DNA of 64,000 nt from JBQLZQ01 sp052168355 (GCA_052168355.1 JBQLZQ010000068.1:1-64000), one strand, 5' to 3'. Numbered from the stretch's first letter, positions 39,395 to 47,961 are shown. Numbers and translations: made by a program. The notes: generated by a model from the letters alone, not told the origin.

Positions 39395-40243
39395 TTACAC
39401 CCGGCCGACGACGTTGCGCCACAGCAGCCGCGCCTGCGGCCACGCCGGGCCGGTTTGCACGCGGGGGTCGAAGACGTCATGGCCGGCCCTTTCCAGCACT
39501 CTCAAATGCGCTTCGGTGAGACTGACGGTCAACAGGGCGGGTAGGGCCGTGCGCGGCGCCCCCTGCCCCTTCTCCCGGGCGTCGCGGCAGTGGGCGGTGG
39601 CTGCGGCGGCAACCGTGGCCACCGCCTTTGTCAGGCCGGCATGCGGGCGCAGCTCGTAGAGGTCGCCGGCGACCGCGCCGGCTTGCTCCATGACATCCAC
39701 CGGCAGCATGGTGCGGCGCTGCCGGGCGAGGTGGGGCGTGGCCCGCAGCAGACCGGTCAGCGCCCAGGCGATGGCGGCGGGGCGTGCCGCGTCACCGACG
39801 GGATCGGCATGGGGCCCGAGGATGTCGAGCGCGGTTTCGACCAGCGGCGTCGCGGTCGCGTCGGCATAGGCTTCCAGGTCCTCAAGGGTCGCCGGAGCGG
39901 CCTCGTCCATGTCCCGCTCGCGGGCGTCGACGATCCGGTCGAACCGGGCACGGTCGAGCCCGAACCGCGCCACCGCCCGGGCCAGCGGATCGAGCACTTC
40001 GTGCCGCGTGTGGCGCCCCTCGTAGATATCCCCGATCCGGTCGCGCCACCATTGCAGGCGGAACGCGCCCATCATCGGTTCGGTGATCATTTCGCGCGTG
40101 CGGGCCACCTCGCCGTTGAAGGCGTAGAGCGCGAACAGCGCCTCGCGGCGGTCGTCGGGCGCGAACAGGCAGGTCAGGTAGCGTTCGTAATCGAACCGGC
40201 GCACCTGCTGGCCGCAATAGGACAGGCGGTCGACCGCGCTCAA
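39395..40243 (-). CDS. Squalene/phytoene synthase-family protein (NDUFAF6-like)
   Basis: A 282-residue isoprenyl-synthase-fold protein. Landmarks are LSYCGQQVRRFDYERYLTC, LFALYAFNGEVARTREMI and RLQWWRDRI. The aspartate-rich DxxxD motifs of true phytoene synthases are altered (ARERDMDEA is one remnant). The alphaproteobacterial genes of this type resemble the mitochondrial complex I assembly factor NDUFAF6. I used a TTG start at the family N-terminus; upstream ATGs would overlap the sodB promoter. It is divergent from sodB, and the neighbouring Mth938 gene is NDUFAF3-like, which supports a respiratory assembly role (inference). Confidence 0.78.
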   Translation of the reverse strand: MSAVDRLSYCGQQVRRFDYERYLTCLFAPDDRREALFALYAFNGEVARTREMITEPMMGAFRLQWWRDRIGDIYEGRHTRHEVLDPLARAVARFGLDRARFDRIVDARERDMDEAAPATLEDLEAYADATATPLVETALDILGPHADPVGDAARPAAIAWALTGLLRATPHLARQRRTMLPVDVMEQAGAVAGDLYELRPHAGLTKAVATVAAAATAHCRDAREKGQGAPRTALPALLTVSLTEAHLRVLERAGHDVFDPRVQTGPAWPQARLLWRNVVGRV

Positions 40244-40353
40244 CGGGCCGACCCGCCAAGTATTGCCGCTTCGCTCTTCACATTGGAGGCCGGACACCAT
40301 ATGTCTGCGGCACACACATTCGCCCACCAAGAACGAAAAGAGAGGCCTTTGTC

Positions 40354-40953
40354 ATGGCGTTCGAGCTTCCCAAACTGCCCTATGCGATGGACGCGCTTGC
40401 CCCGTACATGTCCGCCGAAACCTTGGAATACCATCATGGCAAGCATCATCAGACCTATGTCAACACCCTGAACGACCTGATCAAGGACAGCCCGCTGGCG
40501 GGCAAGGGCCTGGAGGAGATCGTCACCGCCAGCTTCGGCGATTCGAGCAAGCAGGCCATCTTCAACAACGCCGGCCAGGCCTGGAACCACAACCATTTCT
40601 GGCAATGGATGAAGCCCAATGGCGGCGGTTCCATTCCCGGCGAACTGGAGAGCCGGCTGAAGTCAGACTTCGGCAGCGTCGACGCCTTCAAGGACGAGTT
40701 CAAGAAGGCCGGAGCCGGACAGTTCGGCAGCGGCTGGGCATGGCTGGTGGTCGATGGCGGCAAGCTGTCGGTGATGAAGACACCGAATGCGGAAAACCCG
40801 CTGGCCCACGGCAAGACGGCGATCCTGGGGTGCGACGTGTGGGAGCATTCCTATTACCTGGATTACCGCAATGCGCGGCCGAAATATCTCGAGGCGTTCC
40901 TCAACAATCTGGTGAACTGGGACTACGTGGCGGAACTGCACGCCAAGGCTTGA
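40354..40953 (+). CDS. sodB: Superoxide dismutase, Fe/Mn family (Fe type)
   Basis: A 199-residue cytoplasmic enzyme dismuting superoxide. Metal ligands are His27 (EYHHGKHH), His79 (AWNHNHFW), Asp161 and His165 (CDVWEHSYYLDY). Residues AQAWNHNHFW and the GSGWAWL strand fit iron-type or cambialistic SODs. AGAGG precedes the ATG. There is no signal peptide. The gene sits alone, read rightward between two leftward genes of a conserved block, and ends in a strong terminator. Metal preference cannot be fixed from sequence. Confidence 0.96.
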   Translation: MAFELPKLPYAMDALAPYMSAETLEYHHGKHHQTYVNTLNDLIKDSPLAGKGLEEIVTASFGDSSKQAIFNNAGQAWNHNHFWQWMKPNGGGSIPGELESRLKSDFGSVDAFKDEFKKAGAGQFGSGWAWLVVDGGKLSVMKTPNAENPLAHGKTAILGCDVWEHSYYLDYRNARPKYLEAFLNNLVNWDYVAELHAKA

Positions 40954-40975
40954 GACGGGTTGCCGTGTCGTGAGG

Positions 40976-41001
40976 AAAGGCCGCCCTTGGGCGGCCTTTC
41001 T
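40976..41001 (+). terminator. Rho-independent terminator after sodB
   Basis: AAAGGCCGCC and GGCGGCCTTT form a perfect ten-pair stem around a four-base loop, followed by CT, 23 bases after the sodB stop. The symmetric A/T flanks allow it to serve the convergent Mth938 gene as well. Confidence 0.88.
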
Positions 41002-41029
41002 GCATCCATCGTTCGGCACCCGAGCGCGG

Positions 41030-41407
41030 TCAGAGCGCGATGAGGGCGGCGGCGACCCGGCGCTCCTCAGCCAGCAGCACATTGTAGGTGCGGCAGGCGG
41101 CGCCGGTTTCCATCACATCGGCGCTGAAACCGGCGCCGCGCAATGCCGCGCGAAGATCGGGCGGCAACAGCACCATGCGCGGGCCGCACCCGATCAGAAG
41201 GACTTCGACCGGCGGCACGGCGTCGATAATGGGTGCCAGCGCATCCATCGTCAGCGCGTCCGGATCCGTCACCGGCCAGGCCTGGGTCCGGTCGGGGAAG
41301 ATCAGGACCGATGTTTCGTACAGGACCGAACTGACGCGGAACCGGCCGGGGCCGTAGCTGTCGATGACCTGCCGGTCGCCGGGGATGATCGGCGTGATGT
41401 CGGTCAT
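41030..41407 (-). CDS. Mth938-like (DUF498) protein, NDUFAF3-like
   Basis: A 125-residue protein of the Mth938 fold. Landmarks are VIDSYGPGRFRVSSVLYETSV, VEVLLIGCGPRMVLLPPDLR and METGAACRTYNVLLAEERRV. The human homologue NDUFAF3 is a complex I assembly factor, and in alphaproteobacteria this gene is regularly located beside secDF. It lies 10 bases after secF on the same strand, so it is part of the yajC-secD-secF operon. Its own bacterial function is not proven. Confidence 0.88.
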   Translation of the reverse strand: MTDITPIIPGDRQVIDSYGPGRFRVSSVLYETSVLIFPDRTQAWPVTDPDALTMDALAPIIDAVPPVEVLLIGCGPRMVLLPPDLRAALRGAGFSADVMETGAACRTYNVLLAEERRVAAALIAL

Positions 41408-41417
41408 CCCCTCTACC

Positions 41418-42365
41418 TTACCCAGCGGTCTCGATCGCCTTGTCGTCGTCCTTGGTGGCCGCCGTCTTGGACGCCCGCAGCTTCAGATTCAACAGCAGCG
41501 GCACGGCGATGAAGATCGACGAATAGGTCCCCACGACGATGCCCCAGATCATCGCGAAGGCGAAATCCTGGATCACCGCGCCACCGAAAAGATACAGGGC
41601 GAACAGGGCGAGCAACGTCGTCAGCCCGGTCAGGATCGTCCGCGACAAGGTCTCGTTCAAGCTGCGGTTGAGGATCTCGATCATGGTGGCGCTTTTGTAT
41701 CGGCGCAGGTTCTCGCGGACCCGATCGAAGACGACCACCGTGTCGTTGATCGAATAGCCGGCGATGGTGAGCAGCGCCGCGACGGTGGCCAGGTTGAATT
41801 CGTGCTGGATCAGCGCGAACAACCCGATCGTCGAGACGATGTCGTGGACCAGCGCGATGACCGCGCAGATCCCGAACTGCCATTCAAACCGGAACCAGAC
41901 ATAGACCATGATGCCGCCCATCGCGAGCACCACGGCCAGGATCCCGTCGCGCACAAGTTCCTCACCCACCGTGGGGCCGACGAACTCCGTCCGGCGGTAC
42001 TCGACGCCTTCTCCCAGCGCCGCCTGCACCGCGTTGATGGCGGCGATCTGTTCGGCCTCCTCGCCCTCCTGCCGCTGGATGCGGATCAGCACGTCGGTGG
42101 GGCTGCCGAACTCCTGAAGGCTGACCTCTCCCAGGCCCAGACCGCCCAGGGTCTGCCGCAGCGCCCCGATATCGGCCGGCTGCTCGGTGCGGACCTCGAT
42201 CAGGATTCCGCCGCTGAAATCGATACCGAAGTTGAGCCCCTTGACCCCGACCAGCGCCACCGACGCCAGGATCAGCAGCACGGAGCAGACAAAGGCCAAC
42301 CGGCGCTTGCCCAGGAAATCGATCCGCGGGGTTATGGGAATGAGGCGAAGCGGGATGAGGGCCAA
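41418..42365 (-). CDS. secF: Protein translocase subunit SecF
   Basis: A 315-residue inner-membrane protein with six predicted helices that, with SecD, uses the proton gradient to pull exported proteins out of the Sec channel. The first helix is followed by the periplasmic KGLNFGIDFSGG motif; later come WFRFEWQFGICAVIALVHD and the TGYSINDT-type block LLTIAGYSINDTVVVFDRVREN (around residue 215). The start is TTG with GGGAAG upstream; no ATG occurs near. It follows secD by 16 bases. Confidence 0.95.
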   Translation of the reverse strand: MALIPLRLIPITPRIDFLGKRRLAFVCSVLLILASVALVGVKGLNFGIDFSGGILIEVRTEQPADIGALRQTLGGLGLGEVSLQEFGSPTDVLIRIQRQEGEEAEQIAAINAVQAALGEGVEYRRTEFVGPTVGEELVRDGILAVVLAMGGIMVYVWFRFEWQFGICAVIALVHDIVSTIGLFALIQHEFNLATVAALLTIAGYSINDTVVVFDRVRENLRRYKSATMIEILNRSLNETLSRTILTGLTTLLALFALYLFGGAVIQDFAFAMIWGIVVGTYSSIFIAVPLLLNLKLRASKTAATKDDDKAIETAG

Positions 42366-42381
42366 GGGTCGGGCTTCCCGA

Positions 42382-43974
42382 TCAGATGGGGAGGGTGGCC
42401 GGCCGGCGCCGGCGCAGCCAGGTCACGACCATCAGCCGGGTGACCATGATGGCGGTGAACATGGATGTGACGATGCCCACCCCCAGGGTCACGGCAAAGC
42501 CCTTGACCGGTCCCGACCCCAGCGCGAACAGCAGAGTTGCGGCGATCAGCGTGGTCAGGTTGCTGTCGATAATGGTGGTCAGGGCGCGGCTGTAGCCGGC
42601 GTCGATGGCCGATATCGGCGACCGTCCGTTGGCGATCTCCTCGCGGATGCGTTCGAAGATCAGCACGTTGGCGTCGACGGCCATGCCGACGGTCAGGATG
42701 ATGCCGGCGATGCCCGGTAGGGTCAGGGTGGCCTGCAACGCCGACAGGATGGCCAGCAGCAGCGCCAGGTTGAACAAAAGCGCGATGTTGGCCATCACTC
42801 CGAACAGACCGTAGGCCAGGGCCATGAACACGATGACGGCGATCAGCCCGATTATCGACGCGATCTTGCCGGCCGCGATGCTGTCGGCCCCCAGGCCGGG
42901 ACCGACGCTGCGCTCTTCCAGCACGGTCAACGGCGCCGGCAGGGCGCCCGCCCGCAACAGCAGGGCGAGATCGTTGGTCTCCTGCACCGTGAACTGTCCG
43001 GTGATGATGCCGCTGCCGCCCAGGATGGCGCTTTGAATGACCGGCGCGCTGATCACCTGCCCGTCGAGCACGATGGCCAGGCTTTCCCCGACATTCTGGC
43101 TGGTCACGTCGCCAAACCGGCGACCGCCGGCGCTGTCGAAGCGGAAACTGACCACCGGCTGGTTCTGCTGGAAGGTCGGGCGGGCGTCGATCAGCGTCTC
43201 GCCGCCCACCGACACCCGCCGCCGCACGACATATTCGGTCGCCGGCGTGCCGTCGGCCAGCGTTTCCGACGACGGCAGAAGCTGCGATCCGGGCGGCAGC
43301 CGGCCGGCGCGAGCGTCGGCGACCGAGGTGGTTCGGTCGAGCAGATGAAAGGTCAGCTTGGCGGTCTGGCCGATCAGGTTCTTGACCCGCTCGGGATCGT
43401 CGACGCCGGGAAGCTGGACCAGGATACGGTCCTCGCCCTGGCGCTGGATGTTGGGTTCGTTGGTGCCCAGCTCGTCGATCCGGCGGCGGACGATCTCGAT
43501 GGATTGGGATATGGCGTTGTTGCGGATGATCAGCAGTTCGTCGTCGGTAAAGCCTGCCTCGACCCGGTTGTTACCGGATATGGCCACGTTCAGCGCGTCG
43601 TTCAGTTCCCCCACGATGGCCCGCGCCCGGTCGCCATCGGCCGGATCGCGCAGGGTAAAGACGGCATTGCCGCCGACGATCCCAAGATTCGTGTAGCCGA
43701 TATCGGCGCCGCGCAGGGAGGTCCGCAGGCTGTCGACCACCGATTCCAGACGTTCCCGAACGATCGATTCCCAATCGACCCGCAGCAGCAGGTGCGACCC
43801 GCCCTGTAGATCCAGGCCCAGATTGACCTGCCGGCCGGGCATCCAGGCCGGCGCCTCCTCGGCCCAGATTTCCGATGCCTCGCGGTCCAGCAGCAGGTTG
43901 GGGGCGGCATAGATCACCCCCAATGCGCACACGATCAGGATCAGGGCGATTTTCCATTTGGCGAAATGGATCAT
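42382..43974 (-). CDS. secD: Protein translocase subunit SecD
   Basis: A 530-residue inner-membrane RND-type protein with six helices and a large periplasmic P1 domain. It starts FAKWKIALILIVCALGVIYAAP and continues NLGLDLQGGSHLLL, the D1 hallmark. Later blocks are NEPNIQRQGEDRILVQLPG, VGPGLGADSIAAGKIA and the conserved GMAVDANVLIFERIREE in helix 4, which carries the proton-path aspartate. It forms a complex with SecF and YajC, encoded on either side. Confidence 0.96.
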   Translation of the reverse strand: MIHFAKWKIALILIVCALGVIYAAPNLLLDREASEIWAEEAPAWMPGRQVNLGLDLQGGSHLLLRVDWESIVRERLESVVDSLRTSLRGADIGYTNLGIVGGNAVFTLRDPADGDRARAIVGELNDALNVAISGNNRVEAGFTDDELLIIRNNAISQSIEIVRRRIDELGTNEPNIQRQGEDRILVQLPGVDDPERVKNLIGQTAKLTFHLLDRTTSVADARAGRLPPGSQLLPSSETLADGTPATEYVVRRRVSVGGETLIDARPTFQQNQPVVSFRFDSAGGRRFGDVTSQNVGESLAIVLDGQVISAPVIQSAILGGSGIITGQFTVQETNDLALLLRAGALPAPLTVLEERSVGPGLGADSIAAGKIASIIGLIAVIVFMALAYGLFGVMANIALLFNLALLLAILSALQATLTLPGIAGIILTVGMAVDANVLIFERIREEIANGRSPISAIDAGYSRALTTIIDSNLTTLIAATLLFALGSGPVKGFAVTLGVGIVTSMFTAIMVTRLMVVTWLRRRRPATLPI

Positions 43975-43995
43975 GGGATTTGCCGGATCCGTCGC

Positions 43996-44523
43996 CTATT
44001 TCCGTGGCATCATGCGTCCGAAGCCCTTGCGCTCGGGCGGCGGCGCCGGCGGTTCCACATCGTCCTCCTCGCCGTCCCGGCGCGCGTTCCGGTCGTCGTC
44101 CCGCCCGTCGTCCCGTCGGTCGTCGCGGTCTTCGTCGTCCAGATCGTCTTCATCCACATCGTCGTCATCGTCGGGCTCGTCGCGCCGGGATGCCTTGCCG
44201 CGCACCGGTTCGGGCTTGGCCAGGACCGAGGTGATGGTCGACCGTACGGCCTTGATCCGCACCCCGTCGGCGATTTCGACCGTGATCTCGTCATCGCTGC
44301 CGACCTTGATCACCTGGCCGATGATACCGCCGCCGGTGACCACGCGGTCCCCCCGGCGCAGCGCCGCCAGCATGTTCCGATGATCCTTCATCCGCTTCTG
44401 CTGGGGGCGGATCAGCAGGAAGTAAAAAACGACGAAAATCAGGATAAACGGCAGCAACTGCACAAGCATGTTGCCGCCCCCGGGGGCGCCCCCCGCTTGG
44501 GCATAGGCGTTGGCGATGAACAT
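43996..44523 (-). CDS. yajC: Preprotein translocase subunit YajC with long acidic tail
   Basis: A 175-residue membrane protein. The single transmembrane helix is residues about 21-39 (LVQLLPFILIFVVFYFLLI), followed by the family signature RPQQKRMKDHRNML and the SH3-like RRGDRVVTGGGIIGQVIKV domain. Usual YajC length is about 110 residues; here the last 65 form an Asp/Arg-rich region (DEPDDDDDVDEDDLDDED onward) that is probably disordered. It heads the yajC-secD-secF-Mth938 operon, divergent from the DUF815 gene. Confidence 0.93.
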   Translation of the reverse strand: MFIANAYAQAGGAPGGGNMLVQLLPFILIFVVFYFLLIRPQQKRMKDHRNMLAALRRGDRVVTGGGIIGQVIKVGSDDEITVEIADGVRIKAVRSTITSVLAKPEPVRGKASRRDEPDDDDDVDEDDLDDEDRDDRRDDGRDDDRNARRDGEEDDVEPPAPPPERKGFGRMMPRK

Positions 44524-44697
44524 GGAAGCTGCCCTTTTTGCGTCGTTTACGGTCGTGGCCGGGACTATAGCCGCCTGATGCGGAGTTGCAATGGAAACCG
44601 TGGCCGGCGTAAACACGCTGGATTCCAAGGATTTCGGTCGGATCGCGGGGGTACGCCCCGGTCGGTCGGCTGGCCGGTCGAGCGGGAGACGGGGCGG

Positions 44698-45597
44698 ATG
44701 AACGGGGCGGATGGAGCGGACCTCAAGGGGGTGCTGACACGGATCGCTGACGCGCTCGAGCGGCTGGCCCCGCCGACGCCGCCGGCGGCCGATCTGGATG
44801 CCGCTGACGCGCCCGAGGCCTATGCCTGGCATGCCGAGGGCGACCGGCTGGACCCGGTGCCCGACGTCAGTCGGGTGGCGCTGGATCTGCTGCAAGGCAT
44901 TGCCCTGCAGCGCGATCTGCTGACCGAGAACACGCGCCGTTTCGCCGACGGCCTGCCGGCCAACAACGCCCTGCTATGGGGGGCGCGGGGGATGGGCAAA
45001 AGCTCGCTGGTCAAGGCGGTGCATGCCGACGTCAATGCCGGCCGGCCCAACCCTTTGGGGCTGGTCGAGATCCACCGCGAGGATATCGCCTCCCTGCCCC
45101 GCCTGTTGGCCCGGCTGCGCGCCTCTCGCCGGCGGTTTATCCTGTTCTGCGACGATTTGACCTTCGATCAGGCCGACACCAGCTACAAATCCCTGAAGGC
45201 GGTTCTGGAGGGCGGGATCGAGGGGCGGCCGGACAATGTCGTGTTTTATGCCACCTCCAACCGCCGCCACCTGATGCCGCGCGAAATGATCGACAACGAG
45301 CGGTCGACCGCCATCAACCCCGGCGAGGCGGTGGAGGAAAAAGTATCGCTGTCGGACCGGTTCGGCCTTTGGCTCGGCTTCCACCCCTGCGGCCAGGACG
45401 TGTTTCTGGCCATGGTCGACGGGTATGCCCGGGCCCACCGCCTGGAGATCGATCCCGAGAGGCTGCACGCCGAAGCCCAGGAATGGGCGATCACGCGGGG
45501 CAGCCGCTCCGGCCGCGTCGCCTGGCAGTTCATCCAGGATCTGGCCGGGCGCCTGGGCCGGCGGCTGGACGAACCGGCGGGGGGTGGGCGGGGCTAG
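44698..45597 (+). CDS. DUF815-family AAA+ ATPase
   Basis: A 299-residue cytoplasmic ATPase. Walker A is WGARGMGKSSLVKA (about residues 98-111), Walker B is FILFCDDLTFD, and sensor-like YATSNRRHLMPREM and LSDRFGLWLGFHPC follow; these stretches define the DUF815 group. It is divergent from yajC across 174 bases and is a usual member of the secDF neighbourhood in alphaproteobacteria. The first 90 residues are helical and probably mediate oligomer contacts. The cellular job is unknown. Confidence 0.88.
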   Translation: MNGADGADLKGVLTRIADALERLAPPTPPAADLDAADAPEAYAWHAEGDRLDPVPDVSRVALDLLQGIALQRDLLTENTRRFADGLPANNALLWGARGMGKSSLVKAVHADVNAGRPNPLGLVEIHREDIASLPRLLARLRASRRRFILFCDDLTFDQADTSYKSLKAVLEGGIEGRPDNVVFYATSNRRHLMPREMIDNERSTAINPGEAVEEKVSLSDRFGLWLGFHPCGQDVFLAMVDGYARAHRLEIDPERLHAEAQEWAITRGSRSGRVAWQFIQDLAGRLGRRLDEPAGGGRG

Positions 45598-45692
45598 CGC
45601 TCTGTCCTTTGACCGAGGTGACTCCGCTCTAGGCGCGGGCGCCGCGCGGCTGGCTGGTCCCGCCACTTGAAGGAAAGAGAGCGTCGGGACCG

Positions 45693-47006
45693 CTAGGCCG
45701 CTTCCATTCTTTCGATGACACGGGAGAACCGCCGCTCCCGGAGCAGCAGGTCATGGACCGGGTCGGCGTAGATCCAGCTTGGTTCGGTCCATCCTCGATC
45801 CACCAGATCTTCCAGCAGTTCGCAGGCCGGACCGATCTCGCCCTGATGGGCGAGCGCCACCACATCGTAGAAGAGGCCACCGTCCGCCGCGCGCTTGAGT
45901 GTTGCGTCGACGGCCTCCGATCCTTGCCCCAGCATGGCCGAGGCCGCGGCGCGGGCGCTCAGGAAACGGCGTGTTCCCGGCTCGACCGCCAGACGGGCAT
46001 CGATCCGAATAAGGGCCATGCGCGCCAGCCTTCCCGCCCGCTGGGCGTCGCCAAGATGCAACGCGGCGCGCGCGGCGTTGTAGGCGGGGCGATAGTCGTC
46101 CTGGTCGAGTTCGGCCGCCCGTTCGCCGAGGATCGCCGATTTCAGCAGATCGCCGTTGCCGAAACAGACCTGGGCGGCAAGATAGTGGGTTTCGAAATCG
46201 TCTGGGTCGACCGTGAGCGCGCAGGAGAAGCTCTTCAGCGCGTCGTCCATGCGCCGTTGGATACCGGCCACAAACCCGAGGGCGCGATGCGGCGCAACCA
46301 GATCCGGGCGCAGCCGAACGGCCGTCTCCGCCGCCTCGGAGGCCGCGGCAAGGCGGGCGTGCCGATCGCCGACATGGACCGCCGCCAGCCCCATAAGAAC
46401 GGCATATTCGGCCTGAACCGACGCCGCCTCGGGGGCTATCGCCGCGGCCTCGCGGATCAATCTGTCGATCTCGGCGACAGCGGGCACCCCGTGGAACCGA
46501 GCCAGACGCCGCGCCTCGGTCATCGCTATGTGGGCGTCGAGCGGCAATTGCGGTTCCGCCTGCGCCATACCGGGTCCAGCCGCGACCGCCAGCGGTCCAC
46601 GGGAGACGACGTTCGTGATGACGGGCGCCTTTAGGCGGTATCCCGCCTTCGGCACCGTTTCCACAAGGCGTTCGCCGTCCTTGGGCTGATCCAGCGCGCG
46701 CCGGAGTTCCGTCACGGCCTGCGTAAGGTTTTCATCGCCGACGTGAACATTGGGCCAGACGGCATTAAGGAGCTCGGCACGGCTTGCCACGGCCCCTTGC
46801 GCGTTGGCGAGATAAAGCAGGACCTGCATGGCCCTTGGCGACAACCGGCGGGTGCGGATCCCATCCGTTGCCTCTCGTGCCGCCGGATCGACGTACCAGC
46901 GCCCGGCCTGGAAAGGCCGCTGCCGGTCGGTCTGCGCCGCCAACGCCGACAAGCCGTCAATGGTCGGTTGACCCGCCAACCGGGACGACGCACCTACATC
47001 CGCCAT
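45693..47006 (-). CDS. CadC-like winged-helix regulator with TPR domain
   Basis: A 437-residue regulator. Residues about 35-130 are an OmpR/PhoB-type winged helix (TRRLSPRAMQVLLYLANAQG, SRAELLNAVWPNVHVGDENL, QAVTELRRALDQPKDGERLV, TVPKAGYRL). There is no receiver domain and no membrane helix. The remaining 300 residues are TPR-like helices (ALGFVAGIQRRMDDALKSF, AAELDQDDYRPAYNAARAAL). It is divergent from the peroxiredoxin-rhodanese-methyltransferase genes, and the gap has 11-base-spaced CAGG repeats suited to its DNA-binding fold. It is likely a soluble activator of that module; the signal is unknown. Confidence 0.83.
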   Translation of the reverse strand: MADVGASSRLAGQPTIDGLSALAAQTDRQRPFQAGRWYVDPAAREATDGIRTRRLSPRAMQVLLYLANAQGAVASRAELLNAVWPNVHVGDENLTQAVTELRRALDQPKDGERLVETVPKAGYRLKAPVITNVVSRGPLAVAAGPGMAQAEPQLPLDAHIAMTEARRLARFHGVPAVAEIDRLIREAAAIAPEAASVQAEYAVLMGLAAVHVGDRHARLAAASEAAETAVRLRPDLVAPHRALGFVAGIQRRMDDALKSFSCALTVDPDDFETHYLAAQVCFGNGDLLKSAILGERAAELDQDDYRPAYNAARAALHLGDAQRAGRLARMALIRIDARLAVEPGTRRFLSARAAASAMLGQGSEAVDATLKRAADGGLFYDVVALAHQGEIGPACELLEDLVDRGWTEPSWIYADPVHDLLLRERRFSRVIERMEAA

Positions 47007-47063
47007 GATCGATCCAATAATTTCTACAAAAATTAAATGTTAAAAGAGCGTCTTCTGAAAATA

Positions 47064-47079
47064 GGAGTATTCGGACTCC
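47064..47079. promoter_or_regulatory. Inverted repeat near the regulator gene start
   Basis: GGAGT-ATTCGG-ACTCC is a perfect 5-base-arm inverted repeat 58 bases upstream of the OmpR/TPR regulator start, within its probable promoter. The role is unknown; autoregulation is one possibility. Confidence 0.25.
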
Positions 47080-47144
47080 CCTGCGCCAGTCACGCGGCTA
47101 GATCCTTAGCAATCTTGCCGCGTGTTTTGCAGCGGAAATTCTCA

Positions 47145-47156
47145 GTTTCACGAAAC
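47145..47156. promoter_or_regulatory. GTTTC-AC-GAAAC palindrome in the divergent redox promoter
   Basis: A perfect palindrome with five-base arms lies near the middle of the 298-base gap between the regulator and the peroxiredoxin gene. It is an alternative candidate operator to the repeats at 47191-47219. Confidence 0.3.
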
Positions 47157-47190
47157 CGTGTTGGTTTGTGAGTGCCGGGCATCGGCCAAT

Positions 47191-47219
47191 TTTCAGGAAA
47201 ATTGCAGGTTTCCTTCAGG
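47191..47219 (+). promoter_or_regulatory. Three CAGG direct repeats spaced 11 bases: candidate OmpR/PhoB-type box
   Basis: TTTCAGG, TTGCAGG and CTTCAGG start at 47191, 47202 and 47213, exactly 11 bases apart, as in Pho-box-like arrays bound head-to-tail by OmpR/PhoB winged helices. The first copy also lies in the perfect palindrome AATTTTC-AG-GAAAATT (47188-47203). The array is 86 bases upstream of the peroxiredoxin start and faces the regulator gene. Binding is inferred. Confidence 0.5.
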
Positions 47220-47250
47220 TCTTCTTCTCGACGGCGACGTAGAAGGCGCC

Positions 47251-47273
47251 CCTACGGCGAAACGAGCCGTAGG
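47251..47273 (+). promoter_or_regulatory. Stem-loop in the peroxiredoxin leader
   Basis: CCTACGGC and GCCGTAGG form a perfect eight-pair stem with a GAAACGA loop, 31 bases upstream of the peroxiredoxin start. No U-run follows, so it is not a classical terminator. A leader mRNA stabiliser or binding site is possible. Confidence 0.4.
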
Positions 47274-47304
47274 CAAAAGACAACCAACCCGAAGGAGACC
47301 TGGA

Positions 47305-47961
47305 ATGTCCTTATTGCTGGGCGCGACAGCGCCCGATTTCACCGCCGAGACGACCCACGGCACCATTCGCTTCCACAATTGGATCGGCGGTGCGTGGTGC
47401 GTGTTGTTCTCCCATCCCAAAGACTTCACGCCCGTCTGCACCACCGAGCTTGGTGCCATGGCCCGGCTGGCGCCGGAGTTCGAACGGCGCGGCGTCAAGG
47501 TCATCGGCCTCAGTGTCGACCCGACGGAACGCCATGTCGAATGGTCGCGCGATATCGAGGATGTGACCGGAGCGTCGCCGACCTATCCGCTCATCTCCGA
47601 TCCCGGACTCGAGATCTCGAAGCTGTACGGCATGCTGCCTGCGGCCGAGGTCGGGTCGCCCTCTCGCACGGCCGCGGACAACCATACCGTGCGCAGCGTG
47701 TTCGTGATCGGTCCGGACAAGCGGATCAAGCTGATGCTGACCTATCCGATGAGCACCGGCCGCGATTTCGGCGAGATCCTGAGGATCGTCGACTCGCTTC
47801 AATTGACCGCCAACCACAAGGTGGCGACGCCCGCCGACTGGCGGCGGGGCGACGAGGTGATCATCCTTCCGTCGATCCCCGATGACGAGGCCCGACGCTT
47901 GTTCCCGAACGGCTGGCGCGCGCCAAAGCCGTACATGCGGATCGTCGAGCAACCGGCTTGA
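47305..47961 (+). CDS. 1-Cys peroxiredoxin (Prx6 type)
   Basis: A 218-residue cytoplasmic peroxidase reducing hydrogen peroxide and alkyl peroxides. The peroxidatic cysteine is Cys45 in DFTPVCTTELGAMARL, and the Prx6-type C-terminal extension is present (DWRRGDEVIILPSI ... FPNGWRAPKPYMR). No resolving cysteine occurs in the C-terminal half; the only other cysteine is Cys32 in AWCVLF. The ATG follows GAAGGAG. It is the first gene of a three-gene set with rhodanese and methyltransferase; longer readings upstream would run through the leader stem-loop. Confidence 0.94.
   Translation: MSLLLGATAPDFTAETTHGTIRFHNWIGGAWCVLFSHPKDFTPVCTTELGAMARLAPEFERRGVKVIGLSVDPTERHVEWSRDIEDVTGASPTYPLISDPGLEISKLYGMLPAAEVGSPSRTAADNHTVRSVFVIGPDKRIKLMLTYPMSTGRDFGEILRIVDSLQLTANHKVATPADWRRGDEVIILPSIPDDEARRLFPNGWRAPKPYMRIVEQPA

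Noticed and set aside
45656..45698. GGTCCCG ... CGGGACC inverted repeat between the DUF815 and regulator genes as a shared terminator
   Set aside because: The loop is over 20 bases and there is no U-run, so folding as a terminator is unlikely.
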